From Lichenostomus cassidix (lineage: Eukaryota; Chordata; Aves; Passeriformes; Meliphagidae), in the NCBI GenBank assembly GCA_008360975.2, contig CM039182.1, positions 28,772,566 through 28,836,565 on the forward strand: DNA of 64,000 bases. Reading direction: 5' to 3'. A program made the position numbers and the translations under genes. Numbering within the stretch: the stretch's first letter is position 1; each line of letters opens with the position of its first letter. Below the pieces are notes generated by a model, which had not been told where the DNA came from, made no database searches, and saw nothing but the letters and a program-made list of their open reading frames with translations. Shown one piece after another: positions 1-12,559 of the stretch.

Positions 1-524
1 CTGCAAGTCTGAATTCTTGGGTCCATGTGCGAAAGATAAAATGAATTTCAATTGCTAGTGGAAAAAATCAGCAATTGTATGACTTTTGCAAGAGCTAGTT
101 TCTTAAACGGAAATTGAGTCCTATTTTGTGGGAAATTAGTTTTGCAGACTTTCTTTAAAAAAAAATCTAAAACTTTTGTTCAGCAGCTGCTCCACTTTTC
201 ACTGCAGTTTCAGACTGAGCTGGAACCTGCAGCAGTCTTTCGACGGTAAGATTTCCCCCCTTTTCTGATATCTAACTCTTTTTAATAACTGTCTTTAAAT
301 TTAACTGTAACAACGCGATCTTTACAGAGAGACCGGCATCCAGAGCAGAAGTTGCTGCCTCTGTGCACGGTTCAAAACTTGATATTTCTTCAGAATAAAG
401 GAAATATACAGTTACAACACTGATGAAATATTTGGTGCTTTTCATTGTGTTTATCGTTTCAATATGTGTTCTAATATTAGAAGAGAGGAGTACAAAGAAA
501 TCTCGATGGCTGAACCCCTCTTGA
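1..524. other. AT-rich flank upstream of the CpG island, with a candidate splice donor
   Basis: No coding gene is supported here. A good plus-strand donor-like site lies at 245/246 (ACG followed by GTAAGA), downstream of a short mixed-sequence stretch at about 180-245. If real, a plus-strand exon would end at 245, upstream of the CpG island. Nothing else shows that this segment is transcribed. The A/T homopolymer at about 155-165 is low complexity. Confidence 0.3.
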
Positions 525-960
525 GCTTGGGAGCTCGCCGGGCTGCCAGCACAGGGGTGCTGCTGTCCCTCGCAAACAGGCGCTGCCACGGCGCAATAAC
601 TGCGAGACAGCGACCGGCGCGGAGCGTCGCGCCCGCAGCGGCCCCGGCGGCAGTGGCCCGAGGGCTGCGGGGGCGGGCGGGCGGAGCGGGCGGCCCCAGG
701 TGGGAGCGGGGGAGCGACGGGGCGGAACCCCCGCACCGCACCGCTCCGCTCCGCACCGCGCCGCACCGCACTCCGCCGCTCTCCAACCTGCTGCTGTCCG
801 CCAGCCCGCCCGGCCACCGGGGCGAGTGGCCGTCGGGGGGGTGCAGGGCCGCAGAGGCAGGAATGCCAGGACACCTCCTTCAAGGGCCGCCGCCGCCGGA
901 GCCCTCACACCGCCGCAGCTGTGAAGGGGTCGGGAAAGTCCCGAAGCCAAGGCGGTGTAA
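525..960. promoter_or_regulatory. CpG island, probable promoter or first exon
   Basis: This is the only long GC- and CpG-dense block in a window that is otherwise AT-rich and CpG-poor. In vertebrates an unmethylated island of this sort usually marks a promoter and first exon. No TATA box is obvious, as is common for island promoters. Donor-like sites are seen on the plus strand at 699/700 (CCAG then GTGGGA) and, beyond the island, at 1137/1138 (GAG then GTAAGA). These weakly favour transcription towards higher coordinates, but a minus-strand gene leaving the window to the left is equally possible. Several open frames cross the island in all directions. They are arginine-, alanine- and proline-rich, as expected from GC-rich DNA lacking A/T stops, so they are not taken as genes. 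The gene cannot be named. Confidence 0.75.
731..770. repeat. CCGCN pentanucleotide tandem repeat inside the CpG island
   Basis: Eight consecutive 5-bp units with consensus CCGC plus a variable fifth base (A, A, T, T, A, G, A, A). Degenerate continuation follows to about 780. Every unit carries a CpG, so the array raises the CpG density of the island. Length variation between individuals is plausible. Confidence 0.85.
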
Positions 961-1056
961 AAATGCCGTTTCTTAATTCTAGGGGATGGCCACGCAGGAT
1001 ATCTCGCACATGACCATAAAAAATTAAATAAGTGAAGCACAATGAAGAAAGTGAGA

Positions 1057-1077
1057 GGGTGCGGGGGGGCGCGGGGG
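1057..1077 (+). other. G-rich tract with G-quadruplex potential
   Basis: G runs of 3, 7 and 5 bases are separated by TGC and CGC on the plus strand, just outside the main CpG island. Splitting the 7-G run gives four G-tracts of at least three bases, enough for a quadruplex. Its position 100 bp from an island edge fits a promoter-proximal structure, but function is inferred. Confidence 0.4.
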
Positions 1078-1158
1078 AGAAAGATAAGGTTTCCAAGAGA
1101 AATAAGACACAAGCCAAAGCAGACTTTTTAGGGAGAGGTAAGAAAGGTTCCTAAAGGT

Positions 1159-1191
1159 GAAGAAGAAAAAGAAGAAGAAGAAGAAGAAGAA
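1159..1191. repeat. (GAA)n microsatellite
   Basis: A purine-only run dominated by GAA triplets with one interruption (an AAAA step near 1167). It is a simple repeat 20 bases after a donor-like site at 1137/1138. It explains the poly-phenylalanine frame seen on the opposite strand, which is not a gene. Confidence 0.9.
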
Positions 1192-4100
1192 TGCAACAGC
1201 AAAGCTATAATGGCACAGCTCGATGTTTGCCAATAGCTTCATAATCAAATCTGACTGTTCGGGAATGTGATTCCCTGGGCTTCTGAGTTCCCAAATAAGT
1301 TCACAAGTCCTACATCAAGTGTTCTTATTACTTCTTTAAAAAGCGGTTTTAAGCACGCATGAACTGGAAATGCAATTCTCTGCAGAGCTTTATGCTTTCA
1401 TTTTAAACTATATAAGAAGAATGCAAATGTAGGTAACTAATGTTAAGGCAAATAAACGACTTCAAACACTTACTGAAATGATTCAGAAAGTTTCTGTGGA
1501 GTTATCAAATACCTATGGCTAGATGATAGCATCCTTTGTAAAAAAATATAACTTTTTAGTTATAGTTTCTGTGCAAGGCTTCTCAGGAATAACTGAGAAT
1601 AATTACTGGAAAAATTGTAAGGAGTTATTACCTCTCAATATTAATGACTGAATTCTTGTTCACATTGTATCTTTTCAGAATGTGTATTTAACCTACATGT
1701 GGTACAAAAGCATAACTTAAATCAATGCCAGCAAGTTTGCCCAAAGCTTATAAACATCAAGTGAAAAAAATTGAATGTTTTAAATATGTGAAATCAGTAA
1801 ACTGTTTAACTCATAAAAACATCTGGAGCCAACACAGTTTGGAACATCATTTATATTTTCATGTATGGGCCACTATTTGCATTCACTTTGTGTTTCTCGG
1901 TTCTGCTGGTGGGTCATTTTTGGTTTTTTTACTTACCATGTATGGGGAAAGAGATCATGTAAAATTGACCTGAATGAACCAGTGTACAATTCCTCCTCTT
2001 CAGGACTTTTGTAGTCTTTCTGAATTTTAACGTTGGAGACTGAAAGAATCATCTTCCTGAATATTTATCAGAATGTAAGTAGGATCCTTGTCAGTTCTTT
2101 CTAGTGTGTGGTTTGCATATTTGCAATACGCGTATTACAGTAAAACCAGATAGATAAGTCATACTTGGGGACCACCATTTGAGTGATATAACTTGTCAGA
2201 ACTTTGCTGAAGTTGGAGAAAGGATGGCAATTTACACCGTTTAAGAATATTTTCCTTACTGTGAAAGGGAAAGCTTGCAAATATGAATTCAGTTTCTTTT
2301 AGCCAAAGTTTTTATTGTACTCAAGAGCCTACCGAAGCAAGAGGACAAAGTTTTATTCTACTGTAATTATGATCAGTTCGTATTTTTCCATGGCAATTTG
2401 GTGAATGCAGGCATCATTTAACCTTAGAGTCAATCCAGATTCACAACAGATGTATATTTATTTTCAGCCTTTTTTCCTTAATTTTTGCCTGTTTAACTCC
2501 CACTGAAGCAATATAATTCGTTTCTCTTGGTACCTGTGCTGCAATGTAAACCCACAGATACAAGTCGTAATAAAGTCTGGGGATTATGCATCATTTCAGA
2601 GATGCTTGAATGCCTTAACTGAAAATCCTTGCACAGAAAATGAATAACTGTTCACTAACTAGTCAAAAATACTGCATCCCTGACTAGTTAGACTTGACGA
2701 TAATAATTTACCATTCATAAACTTATGGCATACCAGTATCTTTACAATACTTTGTCATAAAAACATTTTTTGCTGAGGAATTGCACTACCACAATGTGTA
2801 CCACATAATTTTAACATTGCATTTCTGTGGTGTACTTCCATTTCACTCTCTATAGCACTTATATGTGCCATGCTTTAACACTTATCAGACACAAATTTTG
2901 CTTTAAAGACTACTACAGATCTGTAAAAACTTTTAAGCCTGAATCCATATTTTCAGCTACTTGTCCTGCATACACATGGCTTCTGTTCTTATTTTCATGA
3001 TCTCCAAGTATTACAAATTTTAAAGTTATGCCAGCAATTTCGTATATTACAGAAAAGTTGTGCTGAGCCATGAGGCCCTCACTGAAAATGATTTACAAGT
3101 TTGCATTACATCATTAAAAGTTACTTGAATTGCCAGCCCACTGTAAACCAGTAAAATATCTTATGCTTTGTATTTAATTTAAATAAACTCATGAGATATT
3201 AAAACTGTGAATGTACTTGAGGCTTCACACCTGAGCTATGATGTTTCAGGAATGCTTTTAGTGTTTGAGCTATGGGAAATTTTCATTTCACATTAGATAC
3301 TCAAAAGTCCCAGAAATCATATTCAAAACTTTGATGTGTGTTTGGTTTAAATAGATAATTTATTTGCACACTGAATCATCTTGCACAATGCTATTTGTTT
3401 CCCAATTTGTATGTTGCATTGCAGTTTAACATTTTTTTATTCTTTCTAGTATTATCTCCAATTAAGAATACTTGAACTAGAAAACAGCTATGACAAGCTT
3501 TGTAGGGCACTTTAATAATACATATCTTTCATTAGTATTTAGAAATGTATTCAAAATGCATGGGCAGGCAAGTCAATAATGCCCGAAAAATATGTTTTCC
3601 ATTTTGTTGTCTCCAGATCTTGACAATTACACGCTACACTCAGTCCATTTTCCTCGTAAAATTACTAATCACAGAGGGGAAAAAAGGCTTGTATTTTACA
3701 CTTTAATCATTTTATTGTTTGATACAATTCACATTGTGGATTTTGATCTGTATATGTATTGAAAAGACATTTTACTGGAGTCCTCATTGAAAATACAGAC
3801 ACTCTTTCACATGGAAGAAAGGTGAAGAGCATTTTCATCACTCTGTATTTTTAACAATGCTTACTTCTTACTGTGCTGCAAAATTAGTATCTTGCTGATT
3901 ATACTTCAAGTCTGAGTCAGGCAGAATAAAAAATACAGAAGATTGAAAGCTTTGTGCATCAGAAGATTTACACTATGACTTGCACCCATTAGCCGGGTAA
4001 ATACGCAGTGTGCATACAGTAAAAAGACCAAAATAGAGACAAAAACATACCCCTATCTGCAATATTTATTGTATCTTGGCTGTCATTTCCAAGCCCTTGC

Positions 4101-7100
4101 TGGACCAGCAGCAGGGGGCATATTTCATAATTCTGTCTTCATCATTAAGAGAGTGATAAGTCACTAATTTTTGTCATCTCTTTTACCCATTAATGAGCAT
4201 AATACTACTCTCACAGTGTGTGCTCCTAGTGGTTCCTAATCTTTGTTCTGGAGGGAGAAAAAGACACATAGGCATGTATCTATGCAGCAAGAATAAATAA
4301 TTACAAAATCTCTAGGTTTTAATAGCTGCTGGGATTATGTTATTTACTTTGCAGGTGTGTTTGCTATGATTTATAGTGTGATGAGCTCTAGACTTGGAGC
4401 AGAAACCCCTAACTAGCTAGTGTTCAGAACAGAAAGATATTCACTGCCCTGCAGAACTCAGGGTCTATTCATTTTGCCAGTTTCACATGGGAGTAATCCT
4501 GTGTTTTTACAGAGTCCTATTTGTGTTCATGGTGATTTGCTTGACTAGAAACCTAATGCTAACAACAGATACTTGATAGGAGAAATTAAATACAAAGTAA
4601 CAATTGCTTGGAATTATCATTTTAGACTAAAGTGAGGGTGTTTTTAGTCGCAGATATTTTGTCTTGTGAAAGAATGAAATTTTTTTTTTTTTTAAAAGCG
4701 AGCTACTTCCCTAGAAAATATATATCAAGAAGTGCTTAACTTGTAGATAAAGTCTCAAAGATTCACTAAACTATTGTAAGGCATTAGTGACACTAAAAAA
4801 CATAGGTAAGTTCTTCATTGTCATGAAGAAACATCCGAGTGGCATACCTTGAGAATGACACCTCCCAGAGCTGTGTTTGCATAAACTCCTTTTGTACTTT
4901 ATTTCCACAAAACAGAATGCAGCTCTGCTAATGAGTTGTGCATATATTATACCACTCCTTGAAACAAACCTTTTCAAGATATTTGTACTTGTCATGCTTT
5001 ATTAAGCATCCCACTTATTTGTCCTTTGATAAAATGTGATAGGTCTCAGGCTGGGTTCGATAAAGTATTCCAGTTAAGGGACCATCTCAGGCCTTTTCAC
5101 ATCATCTAAGTTTACATATTGGACTGGTGTTTTAAATCACTTTAAGTAGCCACCTTTTTCACTTCTTTGATGCATTTCCATGTATTTCACTTAAATTAGA
5201 TGAGCAAAATAAAAGTGTGAAGTCCATTTATTCGTATGCCTTTTTTTTTCAAATGAAAAATATCTAGCACTGTGGGATTAGTGAAGGTCAGCTGTAAGAA
5301 AAGGTGTATTATTTGGCATACTTTTCAGCTGACTGAGACACAAACTCAAAGTACAGCACGTGGGGACACTGTCTGGATTTGTGTAATTCCCTCATAGGTA
5401 ATTTGTCCATGAACTTTAAGCATTTGTGCATTTGAGCTGTAGAACATACCACTTAGGGATTTCGATTTTATTTAATAATCTAAGTATATTTCAATACAAG
5501 ATGGTAAACTAAAAATATTTTCCATTTAACTGTTTCAAAAACGCCATGTGCAAAAGAACACAACAAAACGAAATTAACTCATAACATATGCAACTCTTAC
5601 TTGTGCAAGAGCACTGTATGCCCCTAAATCCAGACTGCAGCATCTGGAAGCATAGCATGTCTCGAATGGAAGAGAAAGGCATGAGACATGTCAGCTTCTT
5701 GGCTATGTTACACTGAAAGTTGTGCGTTTTCCTTCTCAATACCCAATGCAACTCTGATTAAAACTAATAAAACAGACACTGTCCAGGTAAACTGCCTTTG
5801 AAGCTTTTTGCATTTTTTTGTCCTACTAGTTGTAGGCAGTAGGTTTAAGCTCAGATACATATTTATTTCATAAAAGAAAAAAAAACCTCTTATATAAACC
5901 TCTTTTGCTTGAAACAATGAAGTTTAAATCAAAATTAATATCCCACGGTATGAATCATGAGTTCTTAGTGCATCCAAATCTACACATTCCCATTTGTAGA
6001 AATAAGTTTTGCTGTTACTAAGATGACTTGAAGTGCCTCTTTATTATTACTGCATTCAGTAGTATTAGAAGTAATGTATTCTTCATATACTTTCACTGCT
6101 GTGATCGACTTGGTAGAGACTCTGAAAACACTTTAAAGAAATAATTCACCCTTTAACTGTTTTACAACAAGAACTGTCTTCATACTTGACTTTGAGGAAG
6201 TGCTGAGTCTTTTCCCCAACGACCTCACAGGATCAACTTCATTGTTAGACTGTAATAGCAATTTTAAAAGTGCAGGGAAGCTTAAATACTATTCCTTGTG
6301 ATTGCAAAAAACAAACAAAAAAAAGCCAAACAACCAACACTACTGAAAATTGTATTTTGAAAAAAACTCGGTGGATGAAATATTTTACTAATGCATTTTC
6401 AAATTTTTATTGCACTAAAACTGTAAAATTATCTGTTATAGAAGTTAAGATGTCTACTTTTAAATGTTCTTTTCTTCTTATTTTTATCAGCTAATCTTTG
6501 TTATATTCATAGCAGGCAAGGGGGAAGGTGTGTCTGTCTCTTGTAGTTACCCTTATTTGCAGAAAATACAAGTAGAAACTGCGAAACTGCATCGTTACAA
6601 AGGTACTAAACTTGAAAATCCCAACAGCATGCTGAATGTATAAATACACATATGTGTACACTGAAAGAGTGTTCAGCTGTGCAAAAGTTCAGGCTTACCT
6701 CCAAGCTCACTTACTGTACGATTGATACAAATTATGTTAGTGCCCACTGTCTTTTAATAACAGGCAGAGGTCTTAGGTGCATTATATTAAAATAGAAGCC
6801 TCACATTGAATAAAATGAAGGAGCAGAAAAACCTCTTTGCACAGATAACCAGAGAAAATTCTGACTTTGTTCCTAGCAGAGAAAACTGTTTGGGAATGTA
6901 TCTAATCTAACACACCCTATAAAACTGTACAGTAGTCCCTGGTACAACAGTGAGCTGCATGAAAGACAGAGTCACATCTGAGAGCAAAATTCCAAGATTT
7001 CAGCCTGTGATCCAAAACTGCCTGCTTAATTTTTATATTGTGAAACTGAGTATCCATCTTGGTAAGTTGGTAGGTAGTCTTCTCTATTACACGTGCACTT

Positions 7101-7342
7101 ATTTCATTACGTATGACCCCCTGCAGCTGTGGTAATGAGGCTTTTTCAAAAACATACCTTGACTTGATGACGAGAATTTTTTGATCTAAAAATAAGTCAT
7201 ATATTCAATTTCTAATATGGAAGGCATGGCATGTATCCAGGGGTCCTGGCAATAAGTTTACCCTGTACAATTTGTAGTCAATCAGACTTTCTCAAATGAA
7301 GTTCCATAAATATGAACATACATTGCTTGTTTGTTTTCTTTT

Positions 7343-7346
<4 letters not shown>
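1192..7346. other. AT-rich non-coding stretch, no gene recognised
   Basis: Intron or intergenic DNA. No convincing coding exon, RNA gene or identifiable mobile element was found. All open frames are short (under about 85 codons), low in complexity and unlike any family I know. A T14 homopolymer is at 4680-4693. The stretch at about 3540-3660 is of mixed composition without simple repeats and could be a conserved element, but this cannot be judged from one sequence. Confidence 0.6.

Positions 7347-7370
<24 letters not shown>
7347..7370 (-). repeat. 24-base poly(T), read as poly(A) on the minus strand
   Basis: An uninterrupted run of 24 T. On the minus strand it is a poly(A) tract preceded 8 nt upstream by AATAAA (complement at 7379-7384). 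That is the order expected at the 3' end of a retrotransposed polyadenylated transcript. It could also be a simple homopolymer expansion. Confidence 0.85.
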
Positions 7371-7376
<6 letters not shown>

Positions 7377-7880
7377 CCTTTATTGGTATCATAATAGTAT
7401 GACCCAAATATAAGGAAAAAACCATATCGTATTAAACACAGGAATACGCTTTCACAGTCGTTTATTGTGCATAGCTAGTAAACATTTCCTGGCAAACAAT
7501 TTAGAGAGTCCATAAATTCCACCCTAACGCTACTTCCGTAGCTAGATGCAGTGCACCATACACGAGGGTATTAGCTCAGTCTCTCTCATCCGGAATGGGT
7601 GGATTGGAATTGAAAAATCCCCACCCCCCCATTATAGCACCATATGTCTCGAAAGTCTATCCTCTCTCAGGGCAAACGGCTCCTCTCAGATCCGCCTGAT
7701 GGATCACGACTAAAACGCTGCTGTCCCTCGCTATTTAATCTAACAGCATTTCTGAAGTAGCTATCGGGAGAGCACGACGAGCCAAGCATCCCTTTGGCAT
7801 TAGTGGCAGTTCCCCACACAGAGAATATCAAGGATATGGAATAGCAGAGGGAAAATCTACCACACCATGCCAATTTGTAT
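7371..7880 (-). pseudogene. Possible poly(A)-tailed retrocopy or non-coding 3' UTR copy
   Basis: This block follows the poly(A)/AATAAA arrangement at 7347-7384 when read on the minus strand. It has noticeably more CpG (many between 7440 and 7790) than neighbouring DNA, as expected of recently copied transcript sequence not yet eroded by deamination. A 68-codon minus-strand frame (7667-7873) crosses it, but I do not recognise the protein. The 5' limit is unknown. A 9-bp string found at both 7341-7349 and about 8138-8146 could be a target-site duplication but is too simple to rely on. Alternatives are an authentic terminal exon of a minus-strand gene, or unrelated DNA beside a homopolymer. Confidence 0.25.
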
Positions 7881-10800
7881 GGAAAATTTGATCCTCAAGC
7901 TAGAGGCAGGGAAAAGAAGAAAGCCTCTCATTTCAGCAAATTGAGCAGTGCTTATGACTCCCGGGTTCCTTATGTAACTAGTTAACCAGCGTTAGTAGAC
8001 CAGCTTTGCAGCATCTTCAGAGGAACAGAGTCCATAAGAATTTCAAACTATTTTCTCTAGATGTCTTATTGGGGTGTTTATAGATGGAGGGATTACTAGG
8101 GGCACAGTTTATCCATAAAGATTTTTGGTGGATTAGATTTCTGCTTGATATTTTTCAGAACTCCTTCTGTGTGCACATCAATTTATAACGGGAAAAAAAT
8201 ACCTTTGAATAACACTCAAAAGGTTTGGCATTTGAAAGGATTTGTGTGAGGTGCTCATGTTAAGATGAAGTTCATATTGTTATTTGAGAAGGCTAAGCAG
8301 ACATATTTCCACCGGTTTATGTACTTTTTACAGGTATACATTAATATCATTCATGTTACAGGTATTATTTCCAGATTATTCTGGATTGGAAACAAAGAGT
8401 TAGCAAAAATCTGGACTCCTTCCAAGTTTCCAAAATCATCTCAAAAGCTCAAAGGAGTTCAGTCACTCTGTTGAAGTTCTGCTTTGTGATTTTTAATTTA
8501 AGGATATAGTGTTAAAATTTTATCTTTAGTTTAGATATAGTGTTAAAAATTTTAGTATATAGTGTCAAAATCTCTCCCCTGTACACATTGAACCAGAATC
8601 TGATGAAGGATTGTATGTTAACAAATGGCAGAATTTTTTTTTTCACTGGGCATGCAAGTCTTTTTGGCTTTTAACTCCCTGGTCTTAAAATCCTCTTTCA
8701 TTTATTCATATTGAATGGAACCACTATTAAACAAATAATCTTCTTCTTGGTTAACAGCTTCATTATATATCTTTGATAATCCACGTATATTATCTCAATC
8801 TTTCACCAAATGTGGTCTCCTTTGGAGTACTATTATGTGAACAACCAAAAACTTTGGAAAGGGTTATTGCAGGTTTTGAAATTAATTAAAATTACCAGGA
8901 CTTCAAGGCTCTAGAATTTTAGATTTTTTCATATGTTCTTTGCCCACTGCTCAACAGTAGACATTGCACAATCATCCCTCATTGTCTCATCTTTACAACC
9001 TCCCTGTACTTCCTCCTTTTAGCTCTAAGGCACCGAGTTCAGCCGCGAGTCCTTCAGGGGTACTCTGAAGAGAAGTAGTTTGTGGTCTGCAATTTGCTCA
9101 ACTTATTGTCTGATGATAAAGCCCCTAATTCCTTTCCTGGACCAGGACCTCCGCCAGCTTCCTTTCATTGTGCATATGGGCAAACAGAGCTAGAAGAAAG
9201 ATAACACTAAGCTTGTTCAGCACAACTCCAGCAATCATTTTCTCTTTTATGTTTCCAGTGAATCTGATTGCTGGCAAAAGCTGCCAGAAAAAGACAAGTC
9301 TGATCAGAAAGAGCAAGAGCAGAGAAAGTCCAGTTTCCCAGATCTGTAGCAAAAAGAACTATTCCGTACTGGTGGTAGGGTGTATTAGTCCTCAGGCCTC
9401 GTCAGCCTTGGCCTCCCCCAAAACAACATCAACATCCCCTAATAACCTTTTTGGTGTGAATTCTTGTCTGATTGGTACAGTACACTATTTTCTCATATTG
9501 AATTTTACGCTCATGCATGGTTGTATGGATTTTTTCTTGACTCTCCTCATGGTAAAGAATACCAATAACAAATTAAATTCATGTGTTTTATGTACACTAA
9601 ATAGTAGGAAATAAATCTGTGTAGAAAATGTAGCTAGTTCCTGTGTTTGCAGAGTCTCTCTGGATGTATTGCATTGAAGCCAAATCTATTGTTAATCCAT
9701 TTAATACTGATTTTATTCTACAAATATGTTTGGTGTTTCCTTTCCGAACTGATATATTGTAGCTGAAAAAGTCAGTATTGTACATTCATAAGGTACTGGC
9801 AGAAAAATTGCTGAGAACAGGCAACATATTGTTTTCTTGCTGATAAAATATGTAAAACCTCACCAATTAAGTTTAGATGGTGACTGGTTGAATTATCGGT
9901 AATATTTTAATAGGATTTCTGTAGAGATATTTTGTGTCAGGTGCTATGCACTGAACAGGAGAGCTTTGCATCTAAATAGGCAAGATAAGGGCAAGAGAAA
10001 TTAAGAGCGATAATTATAAAGCAGTTATACCTAAAATTAGAAATGCGTACTGTAGATATTCACTTCAGGTCTGTCGTTAAGAATAGTCTGCTCGCAACAC
10101 AAAGAGGAATGGAGTATTTCTTTTCAAAAACGTTTCTGTGAAATCATGTAGAAACAGTTAGGAGATGTATTCCCTGAAAGCATTCTTATTTAATACCATT
10201 TTTAATAGGTATCACCATCTTTAAGAATGGGATTAAATCAGGGTGAAGTAATTGGGTGTTTTGGTCCAGTTAGCGAACTTTACCATGAGGCTAGTGGCAA
10301 GTTAAATCATTATAATATGGAACAGCATTTTATGAAGAAAACTACTGCAAGTCTAACAGTTTGAGCACTACCAACTTCAAAGAGCCTGGAACCTCAGACC
10401 CGATTTCCAGAATTTTATAATTTGCTATAATTGTAGCTGCGTTTTCAGTATGTTTCGTATTTCTGCTTAAAGCATTGAAGTGAGCAATCTGCATATGTTC
10501 CTGTAAATAAACAGAGGCTATGAGAGAACACTGTGACTCCAAATTAACACTTTACTCCTAAAAAAAAAAACCCCGAATGGCTTCTGCGTGTTAAATCTTT
10601 CACACCTCTCAGTAATTGTGTCAATTTTTTTTAAACTACACTTTATTTTGAAGCAATGATCCAAATAATAGTTGAATCAGGCTGACATTTTATATCTCAA
10701 TTTATATGCCTCATTTTAAAGATTCTCACTGCTGTCAAAATTAAATAATAATTTTAAAAGTCTGTGTTTCTTTCATACCAGTCACAAAATATCATAACAT

Positions 10801-12559
10801 GGAAAAATGCTTATGAGGTATGGAATAGTATTAAAATAAACTGGAAACCTCCCAGTGTCCATAATAAAATACTAGCTACATTAAACAAATCAAAAATGAC
10901 AATTTCTCTAACTGCATCCAGAGAAGTTCTCTACTAGACTTCTGTCTAGTGACAGAGGAATGAGAGAATTAAAAATTAATTACTTATGTGCACATAGCTG
11001 AAACTCGATTATATTTGTTATAAGAAAATTAATTAAAATACAGTATTTATATTTGTTGATATAAGATCATCAGCTTTTACAAATTTGACAGTGAGTGTGA
11101 AACAGTTATTTGGAGAAAGTATTAAAGGAAATACTGGACTGACAACTTCAGTCTGCTAAATGCGTTGAAAAGGATATGGCAAAAAAAGTCACAATGAAGG
11201 AAAAACCTTTTACTCTTTTGTTGAAAATAATAAAATTACTTTGCATGTGAAGGCAGCTACTAAAAAACCCAAAAAACCAAAAGTGAGGTGCAGGGGAAAG
11301 GTAGCAATTAATGTAAATTAGAAGCTGGGAATTTTAGAGCATATTTAAAGCCAAATATTACAAAGAGAAAACAGAGATAAGGACAACATGAAAACAATTT
11401 GAAATTTTATTATGAACAAAAAACCCTAAAAATTGTCTTGCTCCAATACTAAGTAGAAATTACTAGGACTTTTTGTAAGAACATAAAAAAAGAAAAGGCA
11501 TTCACAAACACTTTTCTTCTGTATTTTGGGGAAAAGTCAAATGATGTATTCATATCAGATGAGTATGATGAAGCTCTGTTTCAATAGTTGCACAGGAGAA
11601 CGTTAAATAGCAGCTAATAAAACTAGACATTTTTAAAATCAGTAGACCTGAATAATTTTCATGGAGGTATTTTAATACATTTGGCAGAGAAGTCTGCATG
11701 GTTAGTGAGGATTTTTAGTATGTCTTGGAGAACTAGGGAGGTTCAAGAGAACTATGCAAATTTTTTTGTGAGTAGTTAAAAAGAATAAATGTGATGACCT
11801 AAATGTCTGTAAGCATTTCAACCACACGTTGGTCTCAAGCAAAATAAGGAATGGTTTCTAGGAATATTAGTTCATTTTAATCAAAGTAGTGAGAACAAAA
11901 TTTTTTGGAAAATCATCTTGCCAAAACTAACTGGATATCATTTAATAACAGTATGAATTTGGTAGGATAAAGGTAATTTTAGTACTTTTAAATATGCAGA
12001 GGAATATTGGAAAGTCTTCTCATTTTTAATCATAATATTTGATGAAAAAATTAGTAAAAAATATTGAAATAATTAAAAATTAAAATCGCACCTATTAATT
12101 AGAACCCAATCTCAGTCTCAAGCATGTAGCAAGTGGGAAAAAGTAATCAGTGGTGGTTACTTTACACAAATGCATGACCCTGTAATTTTTTTTTCTATAA
12201 GTGATTCTTCTATCAGTCTTAAAAGAAAATATATCTAGAAAGTTTGCATTTGAAATTATTGGAAGATTAGTAAATAAGGAGTGAGCCAAGTCACTGTGAA
12301 CTCATATTGCTCAGTAAACTGGCCACATTTAAACAGATGGTAAATTTCGATCCAGAGAAACGGGAGACACTGCTCTAGCAACAAAGACTGTGGCACTGCT
12401 ACAAGGGTGGGTAGGGACCCTGCCACAGGCTAAAGGCAGCCTGAAAAAGCCTGGAGGGCAGATAATCAGTGCGAAGAGCTGTGAGTACAAGGGCGTAGAC
12501 ATGAATCTGAAACAACCGAAGAGCACATCACCGGTGAAATAGACAGTATGGTTGTGTTA
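7881..12559. other. AT-rich non-coding stretch, no gene recognised
   Basis: Apart from the small tandem repeat at 8503-8571, no gene or identifiable element is supported. 9125-9343 holds a minus-strand open frame with an acceptor-like start, discussed under findings. 10560-12100 is particularly A/T-dense, with many short A and T runs. 12330-12550 is GC-richer with a few CpGs and may be a degenerate upstream part of the CR1 that follows, but the match is not clear enough to annotate. Confidence 0.55.
8503..8571. repeat. Imperfect short tandem repeat of an AT-rich motif
   Basis: The motif GATATAGTGTTAAAA starts at 8503 and again at 8534, with a degenerate third copy (TATATAGTGTCAAAA) at about 8557. 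Spacing is about 31 and 23 bp. It looks like local duplication. No function is apparent. Confidence 0.7.

Noticed and set aside
464..976. 170-codon plus-strand frame and overlapping minus-strand frames across the CpG island
   Set aside because: They exist in several frames at once and are rich in Arg, Ala, Pro and Gly because the DNA is GC-rich. No domain or credible start context.
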